A stretch of 64,000 nt of DNA from contig OY970347.1 in the NCBI GenBank assembly GCA_963717635.1, positions 1,488,001 to 1,552,000 on the forward strand, in the 5' to 3' direction. The DNA comes from JALZKA01 sp963717635 (GTDB lineage: Bacteria; Actinomycetota; Thermoleophilia; Solirubrobacterales; 70-9). The notes beneath the pieces were generated by a model. The model had not been told where the DNA came from. It did no database searches and was given only the letters and a program-made list of their open reading frames with translations. Of the stretch, positions 9,165-17,269 are shown piece by piece (positions within the stretch are counted from its first letter, which is position 1; every line of letters begins with the position of its first letter). Made by a program: the position numbers and the translations under genes.

Positions 9165-9736
9165 ACCTCGAGGATCTCTTCCTCTTTGGCCGTGAGGAGG
9201 CCGTCGATCTCCTTGATCGCCTCGTCGGTCAGGCGCTGGAGCTCCGATTCGGCCGTTCGCTCGTCGTCCTCGCCGACGTCACCCTCCTTTTTGAGCTCGC
9301 GCAGGTCGTGCATCACGTCGCGGCGGATGTTGCGGATCGAGATCCTGCCGTTCTCGGCGACGCCGTGAACGACCTTCACCAGCTCCTTGCGCCGGTCCTC
9401 GGTCAGCTCGGGGATCTGGAGGCGGATCACGTTGCCGTCGTTGTTCGGCGTCAGCCCCAGGTCGGATTCCTGGATCGCCTTCTCGATCAGGCCGATCGCG
9501 TTCTTGTCGAACGGCGTCAGGGTGAGCAGGCGCGCGTCGCTGGCGGCGACGTTCGAGAGCTGCTTGAGCGGCGTCTCGGCACCGTAGTAGTCGACGATCA
9601 CGCGGTCGAGCAGGTGCGGCGAGGCGCGGCCGGTGCGGACGGTTGCGAGCTCGTTGCGAAACGACTCGACGGACTTCTTCATCCGCTCCTCGGCGTCGTC
9701 GAGGAGCGCATCGACCATTGTTTCGTCGGCGGCCAT
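9161..9736 (-). CDS. frr: Ribosome recycling factor
   Basis: A 191-residue protein that splits post-termination ribosomes with EF-G. It shows the family pattern RTGRASPHLLDRVIVDYYGAETPL, then LTPFDKNAIGLIEKAI and the helical C-terminal half. The ATG at 9736 has AGGA nine bases upstream, whereas a nearby in-frame ATG at 9718 has none, so I chose 9736. It is coupled to uppS downstream and separated from pyrH by a 73-base gap that contains a copy of the interspersed repeat. Confidence 0.96.
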   Translation of the reverse strand: MAADETMVDALLDDAEERMKKSVESFRNELATVRTGRASPHLLDRVIVDYYGAETPLKQLSNVAASDARLLTLTPFDKNAIGLIEKAIQESDLGLTPNNDGNVIRLQIPELTEDRRKELVKVVHGVAENGRISIRNIRRDVMHDLRELKKEGDVGEDDERTAESELQRLTDEAIKEIDGLLTAKEEEILEV

Positions 9737-9764
9737 CGGCGCGATCCTAGTGAAGTGATTCGGC

Positions 9765-9805
9765 GAGCGACGCAAGGCGCGAAGTACGTTTGCCCGCCTG
9801 GTAAG
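9765..9805 (+). repeat. Interspersed repeat, copy 1 (pyrH-frr intergenic)
   Basis: A roughly 41-base element also found at 29425-29465 (plus) and 39505-39546 (minus). Compared with copy 2, the first 19 bases (GAGCGACG through CGCGAA) match at 18 positions and the core GTTTGCCC is identical. Here the sense orientation is opposite to the transcription of the flanking genes. Directly after the core comes a small stem, CTGG/CCAG. Confidence 0.6.
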
Positions 9806-9809
9806 CCAG

Positions 9810-10535
9810 CTATTTTTCTCCGCCGACGATCGTCCCGATCCGCTCGCCGCGCACGATGCGGTCGATGTTGCGCTCGTCGGCCAGGTTGAAGACGTGGATC
9901 GGCAGCCCGTTGTCCATGCAGAGCGAGAGCGCGGTCGAATCCATCACGCCAAGCCCGCGCTCGATCGCCTCCATGTGGGTCAGCTCGGCCAGGAAGGTCG
10001 CGTCGGGGTTCTCCGTGGGGTCGGAGTCATAGACGCCCTCCACCCCGTGCTTGGCCATCAGGATCGCGTCGGCGTGGATCTCCAGGGCGCGCAGGGCGGC
10101 CGCTGTGTCCGTCGTAAAGAACGGGTTGCCGGTGCCGGCCGCGAAGATCACGATTCGGTCCTTCTCGAGATGGCGGATCGCCCGCCTGCGGATATACGGC
10201 TCGGCCACCTCCGTCACCTGGATCGCGGACATGACACGCGTATAGGCCCCGGAGCGCTCGAGCGCGTCCTGCAGGGTCAGCGCGTTGAGGACGGTGGCCA
10301 GCATTCCCATGTAGTCGGCGGTGGCGCGGTCCATCCCCGCGGCCGCCCCGGCCAGGCCACGGTAGATGTTGCCGGCGCCGACCACGACTGCCACCTCCAC
10401 CCCGCTCTCGGACACGTCGCGGACCTGGTGGGCGATCGCGTCGAGGCGCTTGGCGTCGGTGCCGTACTCGAGCGAGCCCATCAGGGCCTCGCCCGAGAGC
10501 TTCAGGAGGACTCGCTTGAAAACGGGGTCGGCCAC
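9810..10535 (-). CDS. pyrH: UMP kinase
   Basis: A 241-residue bacterial UMP kinase (amino acid kinase fold) that makes UDP for pyrimidine synthesis. Recognised by FKRVLLKLSGEAL at the start, VVVGAGNIYRG, the MGMLATVLNALTLQDALE helix, IFAAGTGNPFFTTDTAAALRA and the C-terminal MDSTALSLCMDN. The GTG at 10535 is the only start that fits the family N-terminus; no clear ribosome binding site is visible, but it begins 14 bases after the tsf stop and is likely read by ribosomes leaving tsf. Confidence 0.95.
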   Translation of the reverse strand: MADPVFKRVLLKLSGEALMGSLEYGTDAKRLDAIAHQVRDVSESGVEVAVVVGAGNIYRGLAGAAAGMDRATADYMGMLATVLNALTLQDALERSGAYTRVMSAIQVTEVAEPYIRRRAIRHLEKDRIVIFAAGTGNPFFTTDTAAALRALEIHADAILMAKHGVEGVYDSDPTENPDATFLAELTHMEAIERGLGVMDSTALSLCMDNGLPIHVFNLADERNIDRIVRGERIGTIVGGEK

Positions 10536-10548
10536 GGCGGCCGGGAGG

Positions 10549-11166
10549 CTACTCGTCGCCGAGCTGAAAGCGCGCGAAGCGGGCGATCCGGATGTTCTCG
10601 CCGGTCTTCGCGGCCAGCTCCTTGCGCAGGTCCTCGATCGTCTTGCCCTCGTGAAGGTCCGTGCGGATGTGTTCCTGCTCGAGCAGCGCAACGTCCTTCG
10701 ACCACTTCGAGATCTGGCCCTCGACGATCTTCTCGATGATGTCGTCCGGCTTGCCCTCCTCGGCGGCCTTGGCTGCGTAGACCTTGCGCTCCGCCTCCTT
10801 CGCCTCCTCGGGGATCTCCTCGGCCGACACGTAGTGCGGGACCGACGGGGAGCCGGCGATGTGGATCGCGACCTCGCGGGCGAAGGTCTGGAAGTCCTCG
10901 TTGCGCCCGACGAAGTCCGTCTCGCATTGGACCTCGACCAGCACGCCGACCTTGCCGGTGGCATGGATGTACGACGCGACGGTGCCCTCGGAGGTCGAGC
11001 GGCCCGCGCGCTTCTCCGCCGATGCCTGTCCCTTGACCCGCAGGAGCTGGATCGCCTCGTCGAGATCGCCTCCGGACTCGGTCAGCGCCGCCTTCGCGTC
11101 CATGATCCCGGCGCCGGTGCGCTCGCGCAGCTCCTTGACGTCCTTGGCTGAGATCGCGGCGCTCAC
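10549..11166 (-). CDS. tsf: Elongation factor Ts
   Basis: A 205-residue nucleotide exchange factor for EF-Tu. The N-terminal UBA-like segment KELRERTGAGIMDAKAAL is diagnostic, and the core carries CETDFVGRNEDF. At 205 residues it is a compact, single-core form, shorter than the roughly 280 residues of E. coli Tsf. The GTG start overlaps the rpsB stop (GTGA), the near-universal rpsB-tsf pair. Confidence 0.96.
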   Translation of the reverse strand: MSAAISAKDVKELRERTGAGIMDAKAALTESGGDLDEAIQLLRVKGQASAEKRAGRSTSEGTVASYIHATGKVGVLVEVQCETDFVGRNEDFQTFAREVAIHIAGSPSVPHYVSAEEIPEEAKEAERKVYAAKAAEEGKPDDIIEKIVEGQISKWSKDVALLEQEHIRTDLHEGKTIEDLRKELAAKTGENIRIARFARFQLGDE

Positions 11167-12056
11167 TTCTGCTCCTGTGGCGGGGCCGCGGGGGGCGCCG
11201 GGGTGCCGGCCTGCTGGGGCTGGCCGGGAGCGGCCTGCGCAGCGGCCTCGGCCTTGGCGGCCTCCTCCGCCTCGCGGCGTGCCTTCTCCTCCTCCTCGCG
11301 CTTGCGCTTCAGCTCCTCCTCCTGCCGGCGTTTCTCGTCCTCCTCGGCCTGGCGCTTGGCTTCGGCCTGGCGCCAGCTGCCGGCCGATGCCTCGACGGCC
11401 TCGCCGATCGTGCCGACGACCAGGGCACACGAGCGGATCGCATCGTCGTTTCCCGGAATCGGGAAATCCACGGGCACGGGGTCCACGTTCGAGTCGACCA
11501 GCCCGATGATCGGCAGCCGCAAGCGCTTCGCCTCGGCGACTGCGATCTCCTCGGTCTTGAGGTCGATGATGAACACCGCGTCGGGCAGCCGCTTCATGTC
11601 ACGGACGCCGCCGAGGTTGTACTCGAGCTTCGTCAACTCGGCCTCGCGCGCCATCCTCTCCTTGGTCGGCAGCAGTGCGAGCTGGCCGTTGTCGGCCAGC
11701 TCGCGCAGTTCGTGCAGTTTGTCGATGCGCTTCGACATCGTGTTGAAGTTGGTCAGCAGGCCGCCCAGCCAGCGCTGGTTCACGTACGGCATCCCGGAGC
11801 GGTCGGCCCATTCCTTGACGGCGTCGCGCGCCTGCTTCTTGGTGCCGACGAACAGCACGGTCCCGCCACGCCCGGCGATCTCGGCCGCGAAGCGGCGCGC
11901 CTCGGCGAGCAGGTGCTCGGTCTGCAGCAGGTCGATGATGTGGATCCCGTCGTGCTCTCCATGGATGAAGATGCGCATGCGCGGGTTCCAGCGCCGCGTC
12001 TGGTGGCCAAAATGCAGGCCGGCCTGAAGCAGCTCCTTGACAGAGGGCTCTGACAC
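11163..12056 (-). CDS. rpsB: 30S ribosomal protein S2 with a long charged tail
   Basis: A 297-residue S2. The conserved body runs to about residue 230: LLQAGLHFGHQTRRWNPRM at the start, then QRWLGGLLTNF and IGLVDSNVDP. It is followed by about 65 extra residues, first a Glu/Lys/Arg-rich helix and then an Ala/Pro/Gln-rich end. This tail is low-complexity and is not part of the core fold; such tails are seen in some actinobacterial S2 proteins. GTG start at 12056 with GGGA upstream. First gene of the translation/envelope block. Confidence 0.97.
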   Translation of the reverse strand: MSEPSVKELLQAGLHFGHQTRRWNPRMRIFIHGEHDGIHIIDLLQTEHLLAEARRFAAEIAGRGGTVLFVGTKKQARDAVKEWADRSGMPYVNQRWLGGLLTNFNTMSKRIDKLHELRELADNGQLALLPTKERMAREAELTKLEYNLGGVRDMKRLPDAVFIIDLKTEEIAVAEAKRLRLPIIGLVDSNVDPVPVDFPIPGNDDAIRSCALVVGTIGEAVEASAGSWRQAEAKRQAEEDEKRRQEEELKRKREEEEKARREAEEAAKAEAAAQAAPGQPQQAGTPAPPAAPPQEQK

Positions 12057-12108
12057 TTGGGTTGTTCCCTTCGTTGGTGTTGTACGTGGCCCGTGGACGC
12101 TCGGGGGA

Positions 12109-12142
12109 CCCGGTCTGGCGAGCCGCAGGGCTCGCGGCCGGG
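12109..12142 (-). promoter_or_regulatory. Hairpin in the rpsB leader, possible S2 autoregulatory element
   Basis: The 141-base gap upstream of rpsB forms a compact stem: outer arms CCCGG/CCGGG and a perfect seven-base inner stem GCGAGCC/GGCTCGC closed by a four-base loop. No U-tract follows, so it is not a simple terminator. Ribosomal protein S2 represses its own mRNA through leader structures in several bacteria; here that role is inference. Confidence 0.35.
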
Positions 12143-12197
12143 CAGGGCCCCATCGCCTAATCCCACGGGGTAGGGGGCGAAAATTGCGAGACGGAGT

Positions 12198-13031
12198 CTA
12201 GCTTGGCTTTTCCGCCAGGTAGACGAATCGCGAGAGCCGGCGCTCGCGAGCGAGGATGGCCGCCACTTCTAGGAACCGCTGTTGGCCGTCGAACGTGTCG
12301 TCGCCCTCGATCTGGCGCAGCGCTTCGGCGCGCTTGGCACGGGCGGCAAGCCAGCGTCCGGCCAGTTTGGCCATGTTCTCGGTTGCGTCCTCGACCTTGA
12401 TCACACGAAGCCCCGCCTCGCGTAGAAGACGCTCGTCCTCACCGTGTGGCACGAAGAGGAAGTAGCCGATCGACGCGCGAATCGCGATCTCATCGCTGTC
12501 CAACGGCCCGGTCACCGTGATCGGATCGGTGAACAGCAACCTGCCACCGGGCTCGAGCAGGCGCGCCCACTCGGCGAGCACCCGTGGGCGATCGGGGAGG
12601 TGGTTGACGCTGTCGATGCAGAGGACGGCGGTGAAGGATTCGCGCTCGAACGGCAGCGGCTGGCCGGCGTCCGCGCACACGAAGCGTGCCCGCCCGTCGA
12701 GTCCTGCGTCGCGGGCAAGGCGGGTCGCATTGGCGACCCCCTCCTCGTTGATGTCGATTCCGACGAGCTCGCAGCCGGCTGATCGAACCAGGTGCAGCGC
12801 CGACCCCCCCGACCCCGAGCCAACCTCGAGCAGGCGCGAGGAAGGATCTAGCTCCAGCTCAGAGCTGAAGGCATCGAGCTCGTCGCGGGTCAACCAGCTG
12901 TTTTGCCCGATCTCCTGGCCGAACGCCTCGCGCCGCACCTCCGCATAGGTGTCGCTTGCAAAGCCGCCGTAGCTGGCGCCGTAGAGATCAACGACCTCCT
13001 TCTCGGGCACCGGCGCAGTATCGCACTGCAC
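12198..13031 (-). CDS. Class I SAM-dependent methyltransferase
   Basis: A 277-residue Rossmann-fold methyltransferase. Motif I reads LEVGSGSGGSALHL at about residues 65-78, the acidic end of beta2 is VGIDINEEG, and the motif II region is FTAVLCIDSVNHLPDRPRVLAEWARLL. The C-terminal part is helical and unlike that of UbiE/UbiG enzymes. The substrate is not evident. GTG start with AGGA five bases upstream; a second GTG seven codons in is possible. It lies between the rpsB leader and the pseudouridine synthase gene with a six-base gap, so it probably ends that upstream operon. Confidence 0.8.
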   Translation of the reverse strand: MQCDTAPVPEKEVVDLYGASYGGFASDTYAEVRREAFGQEIGQNSWLTRDELDAFSSELELDPSSRLLEVGSGSGGSALHLVRSAGCELVGIDINEEGVANATRLARDAGLDGRARFVCADAGQPLPFERESFTAVLCIDSVNHLPDRPRVLAEWARLLEPGGRLLFTDPITVTGPLDSDEIAIRASIGYFLFVPHGEDERLLREAGLRVIKVEDATENMAKLAGRWLAARAKRAEALRQIEGDDTFDGQQRFLEVAAILARERRLSRFVYLAEKPS

Positions 13032-13037
13032 AACGTC

Positions 13038-13715
13038 CTATTCCGGCGGTTGGCGTGCCGCCGCCAACGCCGCGAGCAGATCCCGAGGCAGGCCCGAGCT
13101 GAACTCCAGACGCTGGCCGCTCACCGGATGCCGGAAGCCGAGCTTGGCGCTGTGCAGAAACTGGCGCTTCAGGCCATGCCTTGGGCCACCGCCGTAGCGG
13201 CTGTCGCCGACGACCGGATGGCCGATCGCGGCAAAGTGGGCGCGGATCTGGTGGGTGCGACCGGTCTCGAGCCGGACCCTGACCAGCGTGTCCTCCCCGA
13301 CCGGCTCCTCGACCTCGAAGTGGGTGCGGGCATCGCGCGACCCGCGCCCTCCCACCGCTCGGCGCTCGGGCTTGCGGTAGTCGCGGCCCAGCGGAGCGTC
13401 GATCGTGCCCGACCGCGATCGCGGTCGGCCGCTGACCAGCGCCAGGTACTCGCGGTGCACATCACGTGCCTTGATCGCCGCCGAGAGTGCTCGGTGCGCC
13501 GCATCGGTGCGCGCGACGATCATCAACCCCGACGTGTCGCGATCGAGGCGATGGACGATGCCGGGGCGCACCGGGTCCTCGCCCCCGGCCAGAAGCTGGC
13601 CGAGGACGTCCACGAGCGTCTCGCCGCGATGGCCCGGCGCCGCGTGCACCACCAGTCCGGCCGGCTTATCGACCACCGCGAGCGCGTCGTCTGAATGGAC
13701 GAGCTGGACCTTCAC
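13038..13715 (-). CDS. RluA/RluD-family pseudouridine synthase lacking an S4 domain
   Basis: A 225-residue catalytic domain that converts uridine to pseudouridine in RNA. The signature HRLDRDTSG lies at residues 55-63 with the catalytic Asp58; later GRTHQIRAHFAAIGHPVVGD matches the family. The usual lspA neighbour is a RluD/YlyB-type enzyme with an N-terminal S4 RNA-binding domain, but here the frame upstream of the GTG lies inside lspA and has no S4 sequence. The protein therefore starts directly with the catalytic fold. The start overlaps the lspA stop as GTGA. The RNA target is unknown. Confidence 0.9.
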   Translation of the reverse strand: MKVQLVHSDDALAVVDKPAGLVVHAAPGHRGETLVDVLGQLLAGGEDPVRPGIVHRLDRDTSGLMIVARTDAAHRALSAAIKARDVHREYLALVSGRPRSRSGTIDAPLGRDYRKPERRAVGGRGSRDARTHFEVEEPVGEDTLVRVRLETGRTHQIRAHFAAIGHPVVGDSRYGGGPRHGLKRQFLHSAKLGFRHPVSGQRLEFSSGLPRDLLAALAAARQPPE

Positions 13716-14173
13716 TCGTCCACCGCGAACGCCGAGAGCACCAGCACGCCGGCGCCGATCGTGATCGCGATGTCCGCGACGTTGAATGAGGGCCAGGCGG
13801 GCAGGTCGATGAAGTCCACGACCGCATCGCGAAGCAGCCGATCGGCGAGGTTGCCGACCGCGCCTCCCACCAGCAGCCCGATCGCGAGCCAGCTCCACGG
13901 GCGCCTGGGGTCGCGCAGGAACCAGGCGAGCACGAAAACGAGCGCGGCGACGGTGATGATCAGGACTGTGTCGCGGCTTGCGTCGCCCAGAAAGCCGAAC
14001 GCCACCCCCTCGTTCAGCACATGGACGAAATCCAGGAAGGGCAGCACCTCGATGCGCTCGCCCGGCTCGATCGCGGCGATCGCGATTGCCTTCGATACCT
14101 GGTCTGCCAGCAGAACCGCGGTGACAACGATCGCCAGCCGCCGCCAGCCGTCCGCTCTTGACGTCGGCGTCAC
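13712..14173 (-). CDS. lspA: Lipoprotein signal peptidase (signal peptidase II)
   Basis: A 153-residue membrane aspartic protease that removes signal peptides from prolipoproteins. The two catalytic Asp motifs are visible as GGAVGNLADRL and FNVADIAITIG, between four membrane helices. It serves lipoproteins such as those encoded at 19749, 35769 and 37136. The GTG start overlaps the yggT stop. Confidence 0.95.
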   Translation of the reverse strand: MTPTSRADGWRRLAIVVTAVLLADQVSKAIAIAAIEPGERIEVLPFLDFVHVLNEGVAFGFLGDASRDTVLIITVAALVFVLAWFLRDPRRPWSWLAIGLLVGGAVGNLADRLLRDAVVDFIDLPAWPSFNVADIAITIGAGVLVLSAFAVDE

Positions 14174-14484
14174 CCGGCGATCGCGTTGACCACGATCGAC
14201 TGCACGATCAAGAGCAGGAAGATCGCGAGGATCGGACTCAGGTCGAGGCCGGCCCCGCCGAGGCGCAGGGGCGGGATCACGCGCCGGAACAGGTTCAGGT
14301 AGGGGTCGACGGTGTCCTCGACGAAGCCAATCGCCGCGCGCAGCGGGAGGTTGTAGGGGATCGGCCGGAACTGCTGGATCCAGCTGAGCACTATCCGGGT
14401 GATGATCAGGATGAAATAGACGGTGAAGAGGGCATCGACGTAGCCGGCGATGTCATCCCGGGTCAGGGCGACGAGCACGCTCAT
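14170..14484 (-). CDS. YggT-family membrane protein
   Basis: A 104-residue protein with two hydrophobic segments (about residues 12-32 and 80-103) and the family pattern ILSWIQQFRPIPYNLP, then DPYLNLFRRVIPPL. The biochemical role is unsettled; the gene sits in division/cell-wall clusters of many Gram-positive bacteria and chloroplast relatives affect nucleoid partitioning. It overlaps proC and lspA by four bases each. The divIVA gene that often follows yggT is absent here. Confidence 0.88.
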   Translation of the reverse strand: MSVLVALTRDDIAGYVDALFTVYFILIITRIVLSWIQQFRPIPYNLPLRAAIGFVEDTVDPYLNLFRRVIPPLRLGGAGLDLSPILAIFLLLIVQSIVVNAIAG

Positions 14485-15245
14485 CGAAAGCGCTCCAGCG
14501 ACGCCTCCACGGCGGCAGCGATCGCCGCCTCGAATCCGTTGGCGCTGAGTGCATCGAGCCCTGCCTCCGTCGCACCTCCGGGCGGCGCCACCGCGCGCCT
14601 GATGGCCTCCGGGTCGCGTTCGCGCAGGAGCTCGGCCGTGCCCTCCAAGGTGCCCGCCACCAGTTCCAGCGACAGCGCGCCCTCAAGCCCGTTGCGCTCG
14701 CCGCCGGCGGCGAGCGCCTCGGCGAACAGCGCGACGTAGGCGGGTGCGCAGGACATCACAGCCATCGCTGCGTCGATCCGGTCCTCGGGCACCGCGACGG
14801 CGGTCCCGAGGGCTCCGAGCAGTGCGATCAGCTCGTTCGACAGGTCGTCGTCCATCCCGTCCGCGCGGACATAACAAAGGACTCCTCGTCCCACCTCCGC
14901 GGGCTGGTTCGGCATCACGCGGAGCGCGGGTACGCCTGGGAACGCGGCCTCCAGGTCCGCAACGGTCGTGGCGGCCATCACGGAGAGCAGCGCCGGCGCC
15001 CGGCCCGTGAGCTCGGCCGCGACCTCGTCGAGCGCCGCCGGCTTCACCGCGAGGAGCAGCACGTCGGCATCGTCGCGAAGCTGCGCAAGTGAATCGCGAA
15101 CGTCCCCGCCGACGCCCTCGGCCAGCGCCTGCGCCCGCTCGGTGTCGAGGTCGCAGAACAGCATCTCGGGTCCGTCGTCGGACCGAGCCCAGCCGCGTGC
15201 CATGGCGGCGGCCATACTTCCCGCGCCTGCGAACCCGAGTCTCAC
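14481..15245 (-). CDS. proC: Pyrroline-5-carboxylate reductase
   Basis: A 254-residue enzyme for the last step of proline synthesis (P5C to proline with NAD(P)H). The Rossmann start RLGFAGAGSMAAAMARG, the segment LRVMPNQPAEVGRGV and the C-terminal PGGATEAGLDAL are diagnostic. The GTG has no ribosome binding site; TAATCT lies seven bases upstream, which would suit a -10 box and a nearly leaderless mRNA. If so, this is the promoter for proC-yggT-lspA and the pseudouridine synthase gene. Confidence 0.94.
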   Translation of the reverse strand: MRLGFAGAGSMAAAMARGWARSDDGPEMLFCDLDTERAQALAEGVGGDVRDSLAQLRDDADVLLLAVKPAALDEVAAELTGRAPALLSVMAATTVADLEAAFPGVPALRVMPNQPAEVGRGVLCYVRADGMDDDLSNELIALLGALGTAVAVPEDRIDAAMAVMSCAPAYVALFAEALAAGGERNGLEGALSLELVAGTLEGTAELLRERDPEAIRRAVAPPGGATEAGLDALSANGFEAAIAAAVEASLERFR

Positions 15246-15277
15246 GCGCCGGAGATTAGTGGTCCGGCGCGCCGTCT

Positions 15278-15826
15278 CTAGGACTGGTTGAAGAAGCCCT
15301 TTTCGACCAGTTGGGCGGTTTGCTCGGCGGAGACCTCGACGTTGCGAGGCGTGAGCATGAAGGTCTTCTCGGCGACCTTCTGCATGCCGCCGTCAAGCGC
15401 GTAGGTGAGGCCCGAGGCGAAGTCGATCAAGCGCTTCGCCAGCTCGGAGTCCGTGGTCTGGAGGTTCAGGATCACCGGGACGTTCTGCTTGAAGCGGTCA
15501 GCCACTTCCTGGGCGTCGTTGAAGCTGTCGGGGTTGACGAGGTGCACGCGAACGTCCGTGCCGCCGCCGTTGCCCACCGGGCGCAGCTGACGCGCACGCG
15601 GCGCCGGGGCGTCGTCGTCGGAGAAGATGTCGTCGATCTCGTCCTGGCCGCGGCGCCGGTCGCCAAGGCGGCTGACCGTGCCGCGCGGGGCCGAGCTCTC
15701 ATAGGTGCTGGTCGGGGCCCCGTGCGTGCCCGTCTCGGGCTCGTACAGATCCGGCTCCTGGTATTCGGGGTCCTCGGCAAGGCCGAAGTAGACGAGCGAG
15801 CGGTGCCATGTGTCTCGGAGGGCCAT
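15278..15826 (-). CDS. sepF: Cell division protein SepF
   Basis: A 182-residue FtsZ-anchoring protein. The first residues MALRDTWHRSLVYFGLAED form the amphipathic membrane-binding helix, an acidic disordered linker follows, and the C-terminal DUF552 domain (about residues 95-180) reads VHLVNPDSFNDAQEVADRF onward to FMLTPRNVEV. I chose the ATG at 15826 because it places that helix at the N-terminus, as in other SepF proteins; an in-frame ATG at 15871 would add 15 polar residues. Actinobacteria lack FtsA and use SepF instead. Confidence 0.9.
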   Translation of the reverse strand: MALRDTWHRSLVYFGLAEDPEYQEPDLYEPETGTHGAPTSTYESSAPRGTVSRLGDRRRGQDEIDDIFSDDDAPAPRARQLRPVGNGGGTDVRVHLVNPDSFNDAQEVADRFKQNVPVILNLQTTDSELAKRLIDFASGLTYALDGGMQKVAEKTFMLTPRNVEVSAEQTAQLVEKGFFNQS

Positions 15827-15883
15827 CGGAGTCGGTTCTTCGCGTTGCGGTGCGGGATTCCTCTTACCCATTATGAGGGGTTT

Positions 15884-16495
15884 TCACGGCGGAACGGGTC
15901 GCAACAGGGCGGATCCGAGCCGAATGAGCGTCGCTCCCTCGTCCACGGCCACCTCCCAGTCCTGGCTGGTGCCCATCGAGAGCTCGTCCAAGCCGTGCTC
16001 CGAGGCCAGCTCGGCCAGACGCGCGAAATGGGGGCGCGAAGCCTCGGGATCCGTGGTGAACGGCGGCATCGCCGTCAGCCCCACGACCGAAACCGGGCAT
16101 CGGGCGAGGAAGTCGGCGAGTCGATCGACCACCACACCGGCCTTCCCCTCCTCGCCGGCCACGTTGACCTGGACCAGCACCTCGGTCTCCGCCGGGGCGT
16201 GGACACCCAGCTTCGCGAGAGCCGAATCCGTGCACAGCGAGTGGATCAGGCTCACGCGCGGCACGATGTCGCGCACTTTCCGGCTCTGCAGGTTGCCGAT
16301 GAAGTGCCATTCAAAGCGGTCTCCTGCCAACTCCTGCTTGCGCTCGAGGTCCTGAAGCCGGTTTTCGCCGACCAGCTCGACCCCGGCGTCCGCCAGGGCG
16401 ATCAGCCCGCCGTCGGGCACGTACTTGGTGGCGACGAGGATCCGCACGGGTGCTCCCGCCCGTTGGCGGACCCGTTCGAGGTTCGCGCGCACCAC
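15884..16495 (-). CDS. YggS/PLPBP-family pyridoxal phosphate homeostasis protein
   Basis: About 203 residues of an alanine racemase-like TIM barrel that binds PLP without known catalysis. RILVATKYVPDGG contains the PLP lysine; GENRLQDLERK, WHFIGNLQSRKV, VLVQVNVAGEEGKAG and LSMGTSQDWEVAVDEGAT follow the family closely. Start is a GTG at 16495 (another GTG at 16492), only 20 bases after the pgeF stop; no ribosome binding site is visible. The order pgeF-yggS-sepF-proC-yggT is conserved in Gram-positive bacteria. Confidence 0.9.
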   Translation of the reverse strand: MVRANLERVRQRAGAPVRILVATKYVPDGGLIALADAGVELVGENRLQDLERKQELAGDRFEWHFIGNLQSRKVRDIVPRVSLIHSLCTDSALAKLGVHAPAETEVLVQVNVAGEEGKAGVVVDRLADFLARCPVSVVGLTAMPPFTTDPEASRPHFARLAELASEHGLDELSMGTSQDWEVAVDEGATLIRLGSALLRPVPP

Positions 16496-16515
16496 ACCCG
16501 GGTCGATGTTGCGGA

Positions 16516-17259
16516 TCAGTTCGGCGATGCGACCACGACTCCCGCCTGGCGCCCGGTCTCGCCCCGGTCCCTGCGGTGCGAGAAGAACAGTTCGGCATTG
16601 CAGCTCGTGCACAGGCCCGCGCGCTCGACATCCTGGACTCCGGCGGCTCCGAGCAGCCGCGCGGCGACCTCGGGCAGGTCCAGCATGCGGCCGTCGTCGA
16701 TCCCATCCCCGAGGTGCTCGAACCGTGCCAGCACCTCGTCGCCGACCTCGAAGCAGCACGGGCCGATACCGGGCCCGATCGCGGCGGCCGTCGCGCCGAC
16801 CGCTCGGACCCCGCGCTCGACGATCCCCGCCGCGAGGCCACGCCAGCCGCAATGGAGCATCGCGATTCCGCCCGGACCGCTGATCGCAACCGGCAGGCAG
16901 TCGGCGACGAGGACCAGCGGCGCGAGCCCGAGCCCGGAGGTCGCATGGCCGTCGACCTCGGGCGGGTCGTCGGGCGGCCGGAGATAAGGCAGGTCCGGAC
17001 CGGGCTGATCGCGCCGCAGCACGTCGGCCCCGTGCACCTGAAATCCGGTAAGGACGTTGGCGGGCTCGAAGTCCGCCATCCGTGCAAGCCGGCGGCGGTT
17101 CTCATAAACGTTGTCGCCCTCGTCGCCGGTGATCCAGCCGAGGTTGAGGCTCGCGTGGGGGCCGCTGCTGACCCCACCCTGGCGGGTCGAGAAGATCGCC
17201 CTGGCGCCGGGCATCTCGGCCTCGAGCCAGGGCACGCCTTCGCGCTCATGCCAGTCCAT
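16516..17259 (-). CDS. pgeF: PgeF/YfiH-family multicopper (laccase-domain) protein
   Basis: A 247-residue protein of the YfiH/YlmD family, described as peptidoglycan editing factor and as a purine nucleoside phosphorylase/deaminase. Motifs: FSTRQGGVSSGPHASLNLG at the start, ADCLPVAISG, MLHCGWRGLAAGIVE, and GPGIGPCCFEVGDEV, carrying the Cys and His ligands. It lies 10 bases downstream of the CCA-adding enzyme gene. The activity on cell-wall precursors or nucleosides is known for the family, not shown here. Confidence 0.9.
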   Translation of the reverse strand: MDWHEREGVPWLEAEMPGARAIFSTRQGGVSSGPHASLNLGWITGDEGDNVYENRRRLARMADFEPANVLTGFQVHGADVLRRDQPGPDLPYLRPPDDPPEVDGHATSGLGLAPLVLVADCLPVAISGPGGIAMLHCGWRGLAAGIVERGVRAVGATAAAIGPGIGPCCFEVGDEVLARFEHLGDGIDDGRMLDLPEVAARLLGAAGVQDVERAGLCTSCNAELFFSHRRDRGETGRQAGVVVASPN

Positions 17260-17269
17260 CCGGTTCAGG

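Noticed and set aside
15311..16987. 558-codon plus-strand open frame across sepF, yggS and pgeF
   Set aside because: It spans three recognised genes on the other strand and shows no domain; a shadow frame.
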